Source: an uncultured Lachnospiraceae bacterium (GTDB lineage Bacteria > Bacillota > Clostridia > Lachnospirales > Lachnospiraceae). Taken from it: a DNA stretch of 64,000 nt. Position 1 is the first letter of the stretch. Every line of letters starts with the position of its first letter. A model generated the notes under the pieces. That model was not told where the DNA came from and searched no databases. It saw only the letters and a list, made by a program, of their open reading frames with translations. A program made the translations under genes and the position numbers. Location of the stretch: the NCBI GenBank assembly GCA_910585005.1, contig CAJUCN010000017.1:1-64000 (forward strand), in the 5' to 3' direction. This document shows, piece by piece, positions 1 to 9,622 of this stretch.

Positions 1-90
1 ACTACTGGGTTTGTAGCCACTTTTTGATTTCACAAGTGTCAAACTCGGGATTATACCTGTAATTTGAATAGTCGTCAAATAGTGCCGTCA

Positions 91-119
91 TTGACTTTTG
101 CAAAATCATATGGTAAAAT
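91..119 (+). promoter_or_regulatory. Sigma-A type promoter of the HD-GYP gene
   Basis: TTGACT (91-96) and TAAAAT (114-119) are separated by exactly 17 bases, close to the housekeeping consensus. It lies about 70 bases before the chosen start codon at 188. Seen in sequence; not tested. Confidence 0.6.
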
Positions 120-187
120 TTCATACTGAGAAAGGCTTGAAAAAGATAGAAGAAAGTCGGATAATTTCATTTGTTTTGGGAGGACCT

Positions 188-1231
188 ATGGAGAATGGGA
201 AAACACTGCTGATTGTGGACGATATGGAAGTTAACCGGGCAATCCTGGCAGAGATTTTTAAGAATACATATCAGATCATTGAGACAGGGCAGGGGGCGGA
301 GGCCATTGAAATCTTAAAGACGAAAGAGGGCATATCAGCAGTTCTTTTGGATGTCCTTATGCCGGAAGTAAGTGGCATTGACGTATTAAAAGAAATGAAT
401 GCAACCGGAAAGATTGAGGAAACGCCGGTATTTATGATTACGGCTGCAGAGAGTGAAGAGGTACTGATGCAGTGCTATGAACTGGGGGCAATTGATGTGA
501 TCACGAAGCCCTTTATGTCTCAATTTTTGATGTGCAGGGTAAACAGTGTAATCGAATTGTACGAGCATAGACATAAGCTGGAAAAGATTGTTGATAAGCA
601 GGTAGCGCGTCTTAGTGAACTGATGCAGTCTATGATCCAGGTCCTGGCATCTGTCATTGAGTTTAGGGATTGTGAGTCAGGGGAACATGTTAAGCGGGTT
701 TCTAACTTGACGGGAACGATTATGAAGGAAGTCAGTGATGCTTATGAAGAATACAGGCTGCCGGAGGCAGAGATTGAAAAAATTGCCATTTCAGCCAGTC
801 TGCACGATATCGGAAAGATTTCCACACCGGATCAGATCTTAAATAAGCCGGGGAAACTCACGGCAGAAGAATTTGAGATTATGAAGCAGCATACGGTCAA
901 AGGATGTGAGATCCTGCGTAGAATTCCGGACATCATGGATGCAGGGGTTTATAAGTATGCTTATGATATTTGCAGGCATCATCATGAAAAGTGGGATGGG
1001 CGGGGATATCCCGATGGATTAAGCGGGGATGCGATTTCTATTTGGGCGCAGGTGGCAGCGCTTGCGGATGTTTATGATGCTCTTACATCTGAGCGCGTTT
1101 ACAAAAAAAGTTTTGACAGAGAAAAGGCGGTGTCTATGATTTATAACGGCGAGTGCGGCGCTTTTAATCCCAAAATATTGGAAATATTTGGGAGTGCACT
1201 GGATAAATTTGAAGAAAACCATAAGAAATAA
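188..1231 (+). CDS. Response regulator with HD-GYP phosphodiesterase domain
   Basis: A two-domain signalling protein of 347 residues. The N-terminal receiver domain (about 1-125) starts with the acidic pocket LLIVDD and carries the phospho-acceptor Asp in LLDVLMP near residue 54. The C-terminal half is an HD-GYP domain with the HD pair in SLHDIGK (about residue 204) and the GYP signature in WDGRGYPDG, so it probably hydrolyses cyclic di-GMP or a related cyclic dinucleotide in the cytoplasm. The start at 188 is preferred because GGGAGGA lies just before it; the frame is open further upstream but without a ribosome site. The next gene, 33 bases downstream, is a hybrid histidine kinase and is the likely phosphate donor. 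Confidence 0.93.
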   Translation: MENGKTLLIVDDMEVNRAILAEIFKNTYQIIETGQGAEAIEILKTKEGISAVLLDVLMPEVSGIDVLKEMNATGKIEETPVFMITAAESEEVLMQCYELGAIDVITKPFMSQFLMCRVNSVIELYEHRHKLEKIVDKQVARLSELMQSMIQVLASVIEFRDCESGEHVKRVSNLTGTIMKEVSDAYEEYRLPEAEIEKIAISASLHDIGKISTPDQILNKPGKLTAEEFEIMKQHTVKGCEILRRIPDIMDAGVYKYAYDICRHHHEKWDGRGYPDGLSGDAISIWAQVAALADVYDALTSERVYKKSFDREKAVSMIYNGECGAFNPKILEIFGSALDKFEENHKK

Positions 1232-1264
1232 GTGCTATGCATGGAAAGAGAAGTGTGAAAGCGT

Positions 1265-3805
1265 ATGGATAAGAAGATTATCAGTTTTTTTTGGAAGAGC
1301 CTGCTTGGCGTAATTATCGTTTGTATTGCATTATTTATGTTCCTGCTCTTTTTTATGTCCTCACGGACAAATGATACGATCTATGATGTGGGCGCTAATT
1401 ACATGTCAGCGGTAAACGAACAGGTACAGCAAAAGTTTACATCCATTATTGATATCGAACTGGATTTGGTAAACAATGTCATAGCACATATAGATGAAGG
1501 CCGTGACGGGAGCAAAGAAGATCAGATCGAAGGGTTGATCCATAGCGCCCAGATCATCAATCTTGCTTATTTAGGGTTTTATTATGAAGATGGCAGGTTG
1601 GAAAAGGTTTATGGCGACCATATCAGTGAGATTACAGCAGACGATATGACATTTAATCAGGATGGAAGTATTATTACCCGTGGGATCGATGATTTTGGAA
1701 ACAGTATATTGGTTTTAGGCCAAAAGTACGAATTTCCTATGCCGGATGGGGAAAACAGCGTTGCAATTGTGGCGGCAACGCCCATGGAGCAGTTGAATGA
1801 AGCCCTTTTCCTGAAGGAGAATGCCGATGAGATGTACTCCCATATTATTGACAGCGACGGGAATTTTATGATCCGAAACGGGGATGCTTATCGTGAAAAT
1901 TATTTTGATAGGATAGAAGGTTCTTATGGAACCTACAAAGGAAAAACGCCTGCAGTTTACCGGGAGGAATTGGAAGAGGCAATAAGAAGCGGGGAGGACT
2001 ATTCCACCACCTTTGTGTTGGATGGGGAGGTTCGGCTTTTGTATTGCTCCAAAATTAACCAGACATCGGATTGGTATCTGCTTACCATTATGCCGGAAAG
2101 TGTTCTTAGCGCTACCATTATGGAATTGGATCACATGCGTATCACGGCAATGACAAGCATTCTGGTGATTATTCTGGCTTTGATGACGGGCGTGCTGCTT
2201 TGGTATTACCGGTTATCCCAGAGGCAGTTTAGAGAGGTGGAGAAGGCAAGGCACGAGGCAACCATCGCCAATAATGCAAAAAGCGAGTTTCTTGCCAGCA
2301 TGAGCCATGACATTCGCACACCTATGAACGCGATCATCGGTATGACGGAAATAGCCCTGAAAAACGTGGGAGATTCCTTCCGCGTGGAAGAATGCCTGCA
2401 GAAGATCAAGCTGTCCAGCAAGCACTTGCTGGGACTGATCAACGATGTGCTTGACATGTCCAAAATTGAAAGTAATAAGATGACCTTAAGTATGGCGCCC
2501 ATGTCTTTGAAGGAGGCGATTGATGATATTGTAACGATCATGCAGCCCCAGGTGAAGGCAAGAGAGCAGTATTTTGATATTTTTATCCGGGATGTGGTGG
2601 CAGAAGAGGTATACTGTGACGGAGTTCGTTTGAACCAGGTGCTTTTGAACCTTTTGTCCAATGCGGTGAAATTTACCCCGGAAAAGGGACGTGTGGATAT
2701 TTATATGTGGCAGGAAAACTGCCCGGACAATGAAGAATATGTCAGGACGCATTTTAAGGTGGCTGATTCAGGAATCGGGATGTCGGAAGAATTTCAAAAA
2801 AGAATCTTTGAAAGCTTTTCCAGAGAGGAAACGGAGCAGGTGCACCACACCGTTGGAACGGGACTTGGAATGGCTATTACCAAGGCGATCGTATCTTTGA
2901 TGGGAGGAACCATAGAACTGCAAAGTGAAAAGGGGAAGGGGACAACATTCCATATTATCATTGATTTTAAGAAGGCAGAGGTCAGTGGAAAAGATATGAA
3001 GCTGCCGCCATGGAATGTTCTTGTGGTAGATGACAATGAACAGTTGTGTCTCAGCGCCGTAGCAAATTTAGAGGAGCTTGGAGTGAAGGCAGAGTGGACT
3101 ACGGATAGTTCCGAGGCAGTTAAGATGGTGGAAGAGCATCATTTGACAGATCATGACTACCATTTTGCTTTGATTGACTGGAAGATGCCGGGGATGGACG
3201 GAATAGAAGTGATCCGGATGATCCGTGAAAAAGTAGGTTCCAATATTCCTGTGTTTCTGATTTCTGCCTATGACTGGAATGATATAGAAAACACGGCATC
3301 CATAGAAACATTTGAGGGATTTATTGCGAAGCCGTTATTTAAGTCAACATTGTTTGCACGTTTGAACCAATACACGGAAAATTACCAACCGGAAGAGAAG
3401 GAAGAAGAAATCGTAGAGAGCGACCTGGAAGGGAAGAAGATTCTGCTTGCGGAGGATATTGAGATTAACTGGGAGGTTGCAGAAACCATTCTTAGTGAGT
3501 TTGGCCTGCAAATGGAATGGGCGATTAACGGAAAAGAATGTGTAGACAAATTTATGGCTTCGGAAATAGGTTATTATGATGCAATTCTGATGGATATCAG
3601 AATGCCGGTCATGAATGGATATGATGCGACCAAAGAGATCAGGGCATTAGACCGGGCGGACAGTGATCTTCCGATTATTGCCATGACAGCAGATGCTTTT
3701 TCAGGGGATGTGCAAAAGAGTTTGGAGAGCGGTATGAATGCACATATTGCAAAACCTATTGATGTGAAAGAATGTGTAAGGACGTTAAAGCAGTATATAA
3801 AATGA
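1265..3805 (+). CDS. Hybrid sensor histidine kinase with two receiver domains
   Basis: A membrane-bound kinase of 846 residues. A transmembrane segment at about 12-34 and a second at about 292-315 flank an extracytoplasmic sensor region that looks like a Cache-type domain. A HisKA domain follows with the phospho-acceptor His in SHDIRTP (about residue 347), then a HATPase_c domain with GIGM and GTGLGMA boxes. Two receiver domains end the protein, with acceptor Asp residues in LIDWKMPG (about 637) and LMDIRMP (about 776). No Hpt domain is visible, so a separate phosphotransfer protein, or direct transfer to the HD-GYP regulator just upstream, is needed. The pair probably forms one operon. The signal sensed is not evident. 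Confidence 0.93.
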   Translation: MDKKIISFFWKSLLGVIIVCIALFMFLLFFMSSRTNDTIYDVGANYMSAVNEQVQQKFTSIIDIELDLVNNVIAHIDEGRDGSKEDQIEGLIHSAQIINLAYLGFYYEDGRLEKVYGDHISEITADDMTFNQDGSIITRGIDDFGNSILVLGQKYEFPMPDGENSVAIVAATPMEQLNEALFLKENADEMYSHIIDSDGNFMIRNGDAYRENYFDRIEGSYGTYKGKTPAVYREELEEAIRSGEDYSTTFVLDGEVRLLYCSKINQTSDWYLLTIMPESVLSATIMELDHMRITAMTSILVIILALMTGVLLWYYRLSQRQFREVEKARHEATIANNAKSEFLASMSHDIRTPMNAIIGMTEIALKNVGDSFRVEECLQKIKLSSKHLLGLINDVLDMSKIESNKMTLSMAPMSLKEAIDDIVTIMQPQVKAREQYFDIFIRDVVAEEVYCDGVRLNQVLLNLLSNAVKFTPEKGRVDIYMWQENCPDNEEYVRTHFKVADSGIGMSEEFQKRIFESFSREETEQVHHTVGTGLGMAITKAIVSLMGGTIELQSEKGKGTTFHIIIDFKKAEVSGKDMKLPPWNVLVVDDNEQLCLSAVANLEELGVKAEWTTDSSEAVKMVEEHHLTDHDYHFALIDWKMPGMDGIEVIRMIREKVGSNIPVFLISAYDWNDIENTASIETFEGFIAKPLFKSTLFARLNQYTENYQPEEKEEEIVESDLEGKKILLAEDIEINWEVAETILSEFGLQMEWAINGKECVDKFMASEIGYYDAILMDIRMPVMNGYDATKEIRALDRADSDLPIIAMTADAFSGDVQKSLESGMNAHIAKPIDVKECVRTLKQYIK

Positions 3806-3814
3806 TGGACGATA

Positions 3815-3848
3815 GATCCGCAGGCGGGGTATGGCTTGCGGGTCTTTT
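3815..3848 (+). terminator. Rho-independent terminator after the kinase
   Basis: GATCCGCA (3815-3822) pairs with TGCGGGTC (3837-3844) with one wobble, followed by TTTT. It closes the two-component operon. Confidence 0.6.
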
Positions 3849-3877
3849 GCTAGTAAAAAAGGAAGGAAAGGAAAGAA

Positions 3878-4939
3878 ATGAGATACCCTGAATTTTTAAA
3901 GGAAAAGGGAACAATCGGGTTTGTAGCGCCTTCTTTTGGATGCAGCATAGAGCCTTATCGCACGGCGTTTGAAAATGCCCGGAAGAGATGGCAGGCGAAA
4001 GGATATGTACTTCATCTGGGGCCGAATTGCTTTGCCAGTGACGGGATTGGGATAAGCAGCAGCCCGGAAAATTGCGGAAGAGAATTGCAGGATTTTTATC
4101 TGAAAGAAGATAACGACTGCCTGATTTCCTGTGGTGGCGGAGAATTGATGTGTGAGATTTTGGAGTATCTTGACTTTGATGAAATCAGCGCTGCAGCTCC
4201 CAAGTGGTATATGGGTTATTCAGATAATACGAATATGACGTTTCTGCTCACTACGCTCTGCGATACTGCTTCTGTTTACGGTCCCTGTGCGGCCGCTTTT
4301 GGCATGGAACCACCACATCCGGCGATAGAGGATGCTATGGATGTGCTGACAGGGAAAAAGAGAATGCTAAGGAGCTACGGTATGTGGGAAAAAGAGGGGA
4401 AGAGGGATGAGGAACATCCGCTTGTGCCTTATTACTGTACGGAGCCGCTTGTACTTAGGAATTATTTACCTGGATCGGAAGGTGGGGGAGAAGGTCATTG
4501 GTTTTTGGCGGATGAAGCAGTGATGGAGGGAAGGCTTTTAGGAGGCTGCATGGATTGTCTGGTAAATCTTCTGGGTACTAAGTTTGATCAAGTGAAGAAG
4601 TTTCTTCCAAAATATCAGGAGGATGGGTTTATTTGGTTTTTGGAAAGCTGTGACCTGAACGTGTTTGGTATTCGGAGAGCAATGTGGCAGATGGAAATGG
4701 CAGGATGGTTTCAGTATGTAAAGGGGTTTTTGATTGGGCGGCCTTATTGCCATGGACAGGAAATGATGGGACTTGACCAATATGAAGCGGTTCTTTCTAC
4801 GGCTATGCGGCATAAAGTCCCGGTAATCATGGATGCAGATTTAGGGCATTTGCCGCCTATGATGCCTCTCGTTTCAGGCAGTTATGCCAAAGTCAAGTCA
4901 ACTAAAAATAAGCTTGAAATTGAGATGATTTACAGATAA
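3878..4939 (+). CDS. S66 family LD-carboxypeptidase-like peptidase
   Basis: A cytoplasmic serine peptidase of the S66 (LdcA/MccF) family, 353 residues, typical of the family. Members cleave the tetrapeptide L,D-bond of recycled cell-wall peptides, or antibiotic conjugates such as microcin C. The nucleophile elbow is visible as MGYSDNT, the catalytic Glu in FLESCD and the catalytic His in DLGHLPP, so the triad looks complete. There is no signal peptide, consistent with a role in muropeptide recycling. A GGAAGG ribosome site sits 8 bases before the ATG. The gene lies alone between a terminator and the Spo0A-like gene. The MccF branch cannot be excluded without alignment. Confidence 0.88.
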   Translation: MRYPEFLKEKGTIGFVAPSFGCSIEPYRTAFENARKRWQAKGYVLHLGPNCFASDGIGISSSPENCGRELQDFYLKEDNDCLISCGGGELMCEILEYLDFDEISAAAPKWYMGYSDNTNMTFLLTTLCDTASVYGPCAAAFGMEPPHPAIEDAMDVLTGKKRMLRSYGMWEKEGKRDEEHPLVPYYCTEPLVLRNYLPGSEGGGEGHWFLADEAVMEGRLLGGCMDCLVNLLGTKFDQVKKFLPKYQEDGFIWFLESCDLNVFGIRRAMWQMEMAGWFQYVKGFLIGRPYCHGQEMMGLDQYEAVLSTAMRHKVPVIMDADLGHLPPMMPLVSGSYAKVKSTKNKLEIEMIYR

Positions 4940-5066
4940 TTCGATCAAATTTTACAAGGAGTTTGAAGATTGTCGGAAAAATGTGCGATGAATGACGGTT
5001 GAATTGATATTTCATGTTCCTTATAATAAATTTATATCAAAATTTGTGAAAAGGAAGGGAATATTG

Positions 5067-5585
5067 ATGGAACAGTTAAATTTAACAACAACAAAGGATG
5101 TAGAAAAGGTGTACGAAATTTTAGGAAACCTGATCCACATGGAACGCGAGTTCCAGATTATGATCACGGTGCCATCTGCAAGCGCTAAGGCAGGAACAGC
5201 AATGGCAAGTGAGGTAAAGGAGAGTAAAGCATTTAGTTATGACCTGGAAAAGGATGTGACGGACATGATCCATGAGATCGGAGTTCCAGCACACATTAAA
5301 GGTTATCAATACCTGAGGGAAGCGATTATTATGTCGGTGGAGGATCCGGAAATGCTGGGCTCTATCACGAAGGTGCTTTATCCTACGATCGCGCGGAAAT
5401 ATCAGACCACATCCAGCAGAGTGGAGAGGGCGATCAGGCATGCTATCGAAGTGGCATGGAACAGAGGTAGGATGGAGACATTAGATTCTATGTTTGGTTA
5501 TACCATAAACAACGGAAAAGGTAAGCCGACTAACTCAGAATTTATTGCACTCATTGCAGATAAGATCCGGCTCCAGTACCGGTAA
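5067..5585 (+). CDS. Receiver-less Spo0A paralogue (Spo0A_C DNA-binding domain)
   Basis: A 172-residue protein. Residues about 58-172 match the C-terminal DNA-binding domain of the sporulation master regulator Spo0A very closely: [20 protein letters not shown], then [24 protein letters not shown] and KPTNSEFIA. In normal Spo0A (about 265 residues) a phosphorylatable receiver precedes this domain; here there is only a 57-residue leader with no aspartate pocket, and no receiver lies upstream. The start at 5067 follows GGAAGGGA; the upstream open frame lacks a ribosome site. It should bind 0A-box-like DNA without phosphorylation control, possibly as an antagonist or constitutive modulator of Spo0A. 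The domain is certain; the role is inference. Confidence 0.9.
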   Translation: MEQLNLTTTKDVEKVYEILGNLIHMEREFQIMITVPSASAKAGTAMASEVKESKAFSYDLEKDVTDMIHEIGVPAHIKGYQYLREAIIMSVEDPEMLGSITKVLYPTIARKYQTTSSRVERAIRHAIEVAWNRGRMETLDSMFGYTINNGKGKPTNSEFIALIADKIRLQYR

Positions 5586-5697
5586 AGGATTATTGGTACA
5601 AATTGACAGGAATCATTCCATTTTGTTACAAATTCTTCTTTTAATGCTCAAAGGGATGTTGTATAATAAAAATAATATTAATTATTGGAGGGATATG

Positions 5698-7143
5698 ATG
5701 AAAAATATTCTTTTTGTTGCATCAGAAGGAGTTCCATTTATTAAAACGGGCGGACTTGCAGATGTAGTAGGTTCACTTCCCAAATGCATTGATAAGCAAT
5801 ATTTTGATGTGCGGGTGATTCTCCCCAAGTATACCTGCATATCGCAGGAAATGAAGGATAAGATGAATTTTGTCACTTCTTTCTATATGGATTTCCACTG
5901 GAAAAATGAGTATGTGGGTGTCCTTTATGCGGAGGTAGATGGGGTTAAATATTATTTTATTGATAACGAAATGTTTTTTAATGGGTTTAAGCCATACAGT
6001 GATAATGCATTGTTTGAAATTGAAAAGTATTCTTTTTTCTCTAAGGCGGCATTATCAATTCTTCCTGTAATCGGCTTCAGGCCTGATATCATCCATTGCC
6101 ATGACTGGCAGACTGGTTTGATTCCTGTATATTTGAAAGAGCGTTTCCAGGGAAATGAATTTTACCGTGGGATTAAGTCTGTTATGACGATCCATAACCT
6201 AAAATTTCAGGGCAAATGGAGTGTAAAGGAAGTACAGGATATTACAGGGCTTCCGCCATATTTCTTTACGCCTGATAAGCTGGAACTGTATAAAGACGCG
6301 AACCTTCTTAAAGGAGGGCTGGTATATGCAGATGCCATAACCACTGTAAGCCAGACCTATGCAGAGGAGATCAAAACGGAATTTTATGGGGAACAGTTAG
6401 ATGGGCTGATGCGTGCACGCACCAATGATCTCAGAGGTATTGTGAACGGCATTGACTATGAGGAATTTAATCCCGAGACAGATAAGTACATCGAACATCA
6501 TTACAATGCGGTGAATTTTAGAAAAGAAAAGGTAAAAAATAAGCGTGCGCTTCAAGCGGAACTGGGTCTATGCCAGGACGACAAGAAGTTTATGATCGGT
6601 ATCGTGTCCAGGCTGACAGACCAAAAAGGGTTTGACCTGATTGCATATATGATGGACGAACTTTGTCAGGATAATGTACAGTTAGTAGTCCTTGGAACCG
6701 GTGAGGAACGGTATGAGAATATGTTCCGCCATTTCGACTGGAAGTATAATGACAAAGTATCCGCCAATATTTATTATTCAGAAGCATTATCCCATAAGAT
6801 TTATGCGGCAAGTGATGCTTTTCTTATGCCGTCCCTTTTTGAGCCTTGCGGGTTAAGCCAGCTCATGAGCCTGCGCTATGGAACGGTGCCCATCGTTAGG
6901 GAAACGGGGGGACTGAAAGACACCGTTGAGGCATACAATGAATATGAGAGTACCGGAACCGGTTTTTCCTTTGTGAACTATAATGCCCATGAGATGCTGT
7001 CCACCATCCGTTACGCAGAGAGGATCTATTATGATCGGAAGAGGGAATGGAATAAAATCGTGGATCGTGCTATGGCGGCAGATTTTTCGTGGCAGGTTTC
7101 CGCTTCGAAATATCAGGAAATGTATGACTGGCTGATCGGATAA
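5698..7143 (+). CDS. glgA: Glycogen synthase (ADP-glucose type, GT5)
   Basis: Transfers glucose from ADP-glucose to the non-reducing end of alpha-1,4-glucan chains. The GT5 N-terminal domain begins with ILFVASEGVPFIKTGGLADV, which contains the KTGGL sugar-nucleotide motif at about residues 15-19. The GT1-like C-terminal domain has VSRLTDQKG and the conserved PSLFEPCGLSQL segment with its catalytic Glu. The length of 481 residues is typical. The ATG at 5698 has GGAGG 6 bases upstream; the longer open frame from 5545 has no ribosome site. No other glycogen genes lie next to it, so it appears to be a stand-alone copy. Storage glucan made during sporulation would fit the neighbouring genes but is only inference. 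Confidence 0.95.
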   Translation: MKNILFVASEGVPFIKTGGLADVVGSLPKCIDKQYFDVRVILPKYTCISQEMKDKMNFVTSFYMDFHWKNEYVGVLYAEVDGVKYYFIDNEMFFNGFKPYSDNALFEIEKYSFFSKAALSILPVIGFRPDIIHCHDWQTGLIPVYLKERFQGNEFYRGIKSVMTIHNLKFQGKWSVKEVQDITGLPPYFFTPDKLELYKDANLLKGGLVYADAITTVSQTYAEEIKTEFYGEQLDGLMRARTNDLRGIVNGIDYEEFNPETDKYIEHHYNAVNFRKEKVKNKRALQAELGLCQDDKKFMIGIVSRLTDQKGFDLIAYMMDELCQDNVQLVVLGTGEERYENMFRHFDWKYNDKVSANIYYSEALSHKIYAASDAFLMPSLFEPCGLSQLMSLRYGTVPIVRETGGLKDTVEAYNEYESTGTGFSFVNYNAHEMLSTIRYAERIYYDRKREWNKIVDRAMAADFSWQVSASKYQEMYDWLIG

Positions 7144-7163
7144 ACAGTTGGAGCGTAGCAGGA

Positions 7164-8960
7164 ATGCCAAATAATAAAAGGAAAGACGGATTTATCATGC
7201 AGGCGGGAATCCTGGCTTTTGCCGGGATTATCGTCCGCATGATAGGTCTTTTATACAACAAGCCTCTGGTTTCTATTATTGGAGATGAGGGATTCGGTTA
7301 TTACGACAGCGCTTATGCTGCCTATAGTATTGTACTTTTGATATCTTCTTACAGTATTCCCTCAGCAGTCTCTAAAGTAATTGCCCAAAGGCTGGCAGTA
7401 AAAGAATATCGGAATGCACACAGAATCTTTCAATGTGCATTTATTTATGTGCTGGTAGTCGGTGGTATTGCCAGCTTATTTGTGTTTTTTGGAGCCGGTA
7501 TTCTGGTGAAGATGGATAGTGCTGTTTTTCCTCTAAGGGTTCTTGCTCCTACCATTTTTTTTAGTGGCATTCTTGGTGTTTTGCGGGGATATTTCCAGGC
7601 TCACAAAACAATGCTCCAAACTTCTCTTTCCCAGATTTTAGAGCAGCTTGTGAATGCTGGCATGAGTATAGGGATGGCATACTTGCTGGTTCAAATGGTG
7701 GCGGATAAGGACATGACCGTGAAAGCTTCTTATGGCGCAGCAGGCGGGACGATAGGAACAGGGGCAGGGGTGCTTGCGGCTCTTCTTTTTATGGCAGGTA
7801 TGTATGGGCTAAACCGTAAGACGATCCATAAGAGGATAGAACGGGATACGGGACATGTAGATGAGCCATACCGGGATATTTTTAAGATGATTCTCATGGT
7901 GGTGACGCCGTTTATTCTAAGTACCGGAATTTATAATATCAATAATTTCATGGATAAAACGATTTATCAGCAGATCATGATGGGAATCAAGCATGTCGAG
8001 GAAGCGGTAGTAGCCACCGATCTAAGCGCTATGGCCAAGGGAACCAAGATTGCCAATATTCCCATCGCCCTTGCTTCGGCGATGGCCACAGCGCTGATTC
8101 CCGGGATATCCAGTGATTTTGCGAAAGGGAATATTAAGAGTGTGCAGCATAAGGTGGCCAAGTCCGTGAAGGTTACGATGCTGATATCGATTCCTTCCGC
8201 TGTAGGGCTTGGTGCGTTAGCGAAGCCGGTAATGATGGTGATCTTTCACCAGCCGGATACCTTGGATCTGGCTTCCATGCTTTTGGTGTGCATGTCGGTC
8301 ACCATTGTCTTGTATGCCCTTTCTACCTTGACGCAGGCGATCCTGCAATCGATCGGAAGGATGAAGACACCGATCATCAATGCCACTGCGGCGGTGGCGC
8401 TTCATGGGGCGATGATGATAGCCATGGAATTATTTTTGGATGAAAAATACAGTTTATACTACTATGTGGCTGCCACAGTAGTCTATGCTTTGCTCTTGTG
8501 CATTTTTAATCAGATATCGGTACACCGGTACCTGAATTACTCCCAGGAGATTGAGAAGACTTTTCTTTGTCCGGTCATAGCATCTGTGATTATGGGTGCA
8601 GCAGCTTTTGGTGTATATCATGGGGTATATTTTCTGGTAAAGAGTAATTTGGCCGCTCTTGGGCTGGCAGTTTTTGTGGGCGCTTTTCTTTATTTTGTTT
8701 TGATTATTTGTATGCGGGCAATATCTGAGGATGAATTAAAAGGAATGCCCAAAGGATATATGCTGGTAGCGATTGCAAAAAAAATGGGAATTATGAAACC
8801 GGAGAATGACAGACGGAAGAATCCTTCAAAGAACAGTGCAAAGAATGTTTCAAAGAAAAATAAAAAAAATATTTCAAAATCAGAAAAGAATGTAAAAAGA
8901 AAAGAAACGGTGAAAATCCCGAAGAAACAACCGGAAGATGATTTTTGGCTGGACGGATAA
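7164..8960 (+). CDS. SpoVB/MurJ-like polysaccharide or lipid II flippase
   Basis: A multi-pass membrane protein of the MVF/MATE-like (MOP) exporter superfamily, 598 residues with roughly 14 hydrophobic segments. It opens with a short basic leader and the segment FIMQAGILAFAGIIVRMIGL, typical of clostridial SpoVB-type proteins. Relatives flip lipid-linked wall precursors; SpoVB acts in spore cortex synthesis. The C-terminus (about 555-598) is an unusual lysine- and asparagine-rich tail with repeated SKKNKK and SEKNVKRK blocks, probably cytoplasmic. It follows glgA after 20 bases and may be cotranscribed. The substrate cannot be read from sequence, and MurJ-type function is an alternative. Confidence 0.85.
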   Translation: MPNNKRKDGFIMQAGILAFAGIIVRMIGLLYNKPLVSIIGDEGFGYYDSAYAAYSIVLLISSYSIPSAVSKVIAQRLAVKEYRNAHRIFQCAFIYVLVVGGIASLFVFFGAGILVKMDSAVFPLRVLAPTIFFSGILGVLRGYFQAHKTMLQTSLSQILEQLVNAGMSIGMAYLLVQMVADKDMTVKASYGAAGGTIGTGAGVLAALLFMAGMYGLNRKTIHKRIERDTGHVDEPYRDIFKMILMVVTPFILSTGIYNINNFMDKTIYQQIMMGIKHVEEAVVATDLSAMAKGTKIANIPIALASAMATALIPGISSDFAKGNIKSVQHKVAKSVKVTMLISIPSAVGLGALAKPVMMVIFHQPDTLDLASMLLVCMSVTIVLYALSTLTQAILQSIGRMKTPIINATAAVALHGAMMIAMELFLDEKYSLYYYVAATVVYALLLCIFNQISVHRYLNYSQEIEKTFLCPVIASVIMGAAAFGVYHGVYFLVKSNLAALGLAVFVGAFLYFVLIICMRAISEDELKGMPKGYMLVAIAKKMGIMKPENDRRKNPSKNSAKNVSKKNKKNISKSEKNVKRKETVKIPKKQPEDDFWLDG

Positions 8961-9053
8961 AAGCGTTGAATAAACAAAGAGCCTCCTGGAGATAATAAGT
9001 TTGTCAAATTATAAAATTTGTCAAAACAGATCATATTTCAGGAGGTATTTTTT

Positions 9054-9239
9054 ATGGCAAACTTATCAGAACTTGATTTACAGAATCTGCGCCATCTGAT
9101 TGGCGGTTACGACGTGACTCACTGCAAAATGAAAGAATATGCATCCAGTTCATCGGATACGCAGGTGAAGCAGTTTTTTGAAAAAGGCGCAAAATCGGCA
9201 ATGGATAACAAAAATCAGTTGATGAAGTTTTTACAGTAG
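9054..9239 (+). CDS. Small conserved-type protein next to coat protein gene
   Basis: A 61-residue protein that starts MANLSEL, with a well-placed AGGAGGT ribosome site at 9040-9045. It is predicted to be all-helical with no membrane segment. Its size, and its position 28 bases before a CotF-like gene, suggest a small spore coat or forespore protein; pairs of this kind are common in Clostridia. The function is inferred from context only. The intergenic sequence before it holds a direct repeat of TTTGTCAAA. Confidence 0.7.
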   Translation: MANLSELDLQNLRHLIGGYDVTHCKMKEYASSSSDTQVKQFFEKGAKSAMDNKNQLMKFLQ

Positions 9240-9267
9240 CACTGAAAACAGAAAGGATGGTTCAATT

Positions 9268-9528
9268 ATGCAGATGAATGAAAAAACAATGGTAGCAGAT
9301 ACCTTAACAGGTATAAATGGGGAATTGGTCCGTTTTGGTGAGATGATCGCGCAGACGGAAAATTCCGATCTTAAGCAGACATTAAAACAGTTTAGAAATG
9401 CTTGTGAACAGTCCCAGGAGGAACTTTACAAGATCGCCCGTGAAAAGTCTTATTATGTTCCGGCAGCCAAAGCAACACAGCAGGAGATCGATCATGTAAA
9501 AGGGTTATTTACCAGCAGCGTTCTCTAG
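9268..9528 (+). CDS. CotF-like spore coat protein
   Basis: An 86-residue helical protein resembling the Coat_F (ferritin-like) family: two long amphipathic helices, then the closing segment KSYYVPAA, which corresponds to the GWYPP-type end of CotF proteins. It is probably a structural protein of the spore coat. It sits directly after the 61-residue gene, and a strong hairpin terminator follows 9 bases after its stop, so the two genes make one short transcript. Family assignment rests on pattern and size. Confidence 0.75.
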   Translation: MQMNEKTMVADTLTGINGELVRFGEMIAQTENSDLKQTLKQFRNACEQSQEELYKIAREKSYYVPAAKATQQEIDHVKGLFTSSVL

Positions 9529-9536
9529 TAAGCCTT

Positions 9537-9585
9537 GAAACCCCAGCAGCCAGCGCGTTTGTGTTAGCGGCTGGGGTTTCTTTCT
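9537..9585. terminator. Strong hairpin between convergent genes
   Basis: GAAACCCCAGC (9537-9547) and GCTGGGGTTTC (9570-9580) form a perfect 11-bp stem. A T-rich stretch follows on the plus strand and the mirrored A's on the other side, so it can serve both the coat operon and rqcH on the minus strand. Confidence 0.75.
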
Positions 9586-9622
9586 GGGTAGAAAGACGGG
9601 AATCCATACAGTTACGGCATAG

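Noticed and set aside
9001..9053. tRNA or riboswitch in the spacer before the small coat-type gene
   Set aside because: Only a TTTGTCAAA direct repeat and a ribosome site are present; no cloverleaf or conserved aptamer is seen.
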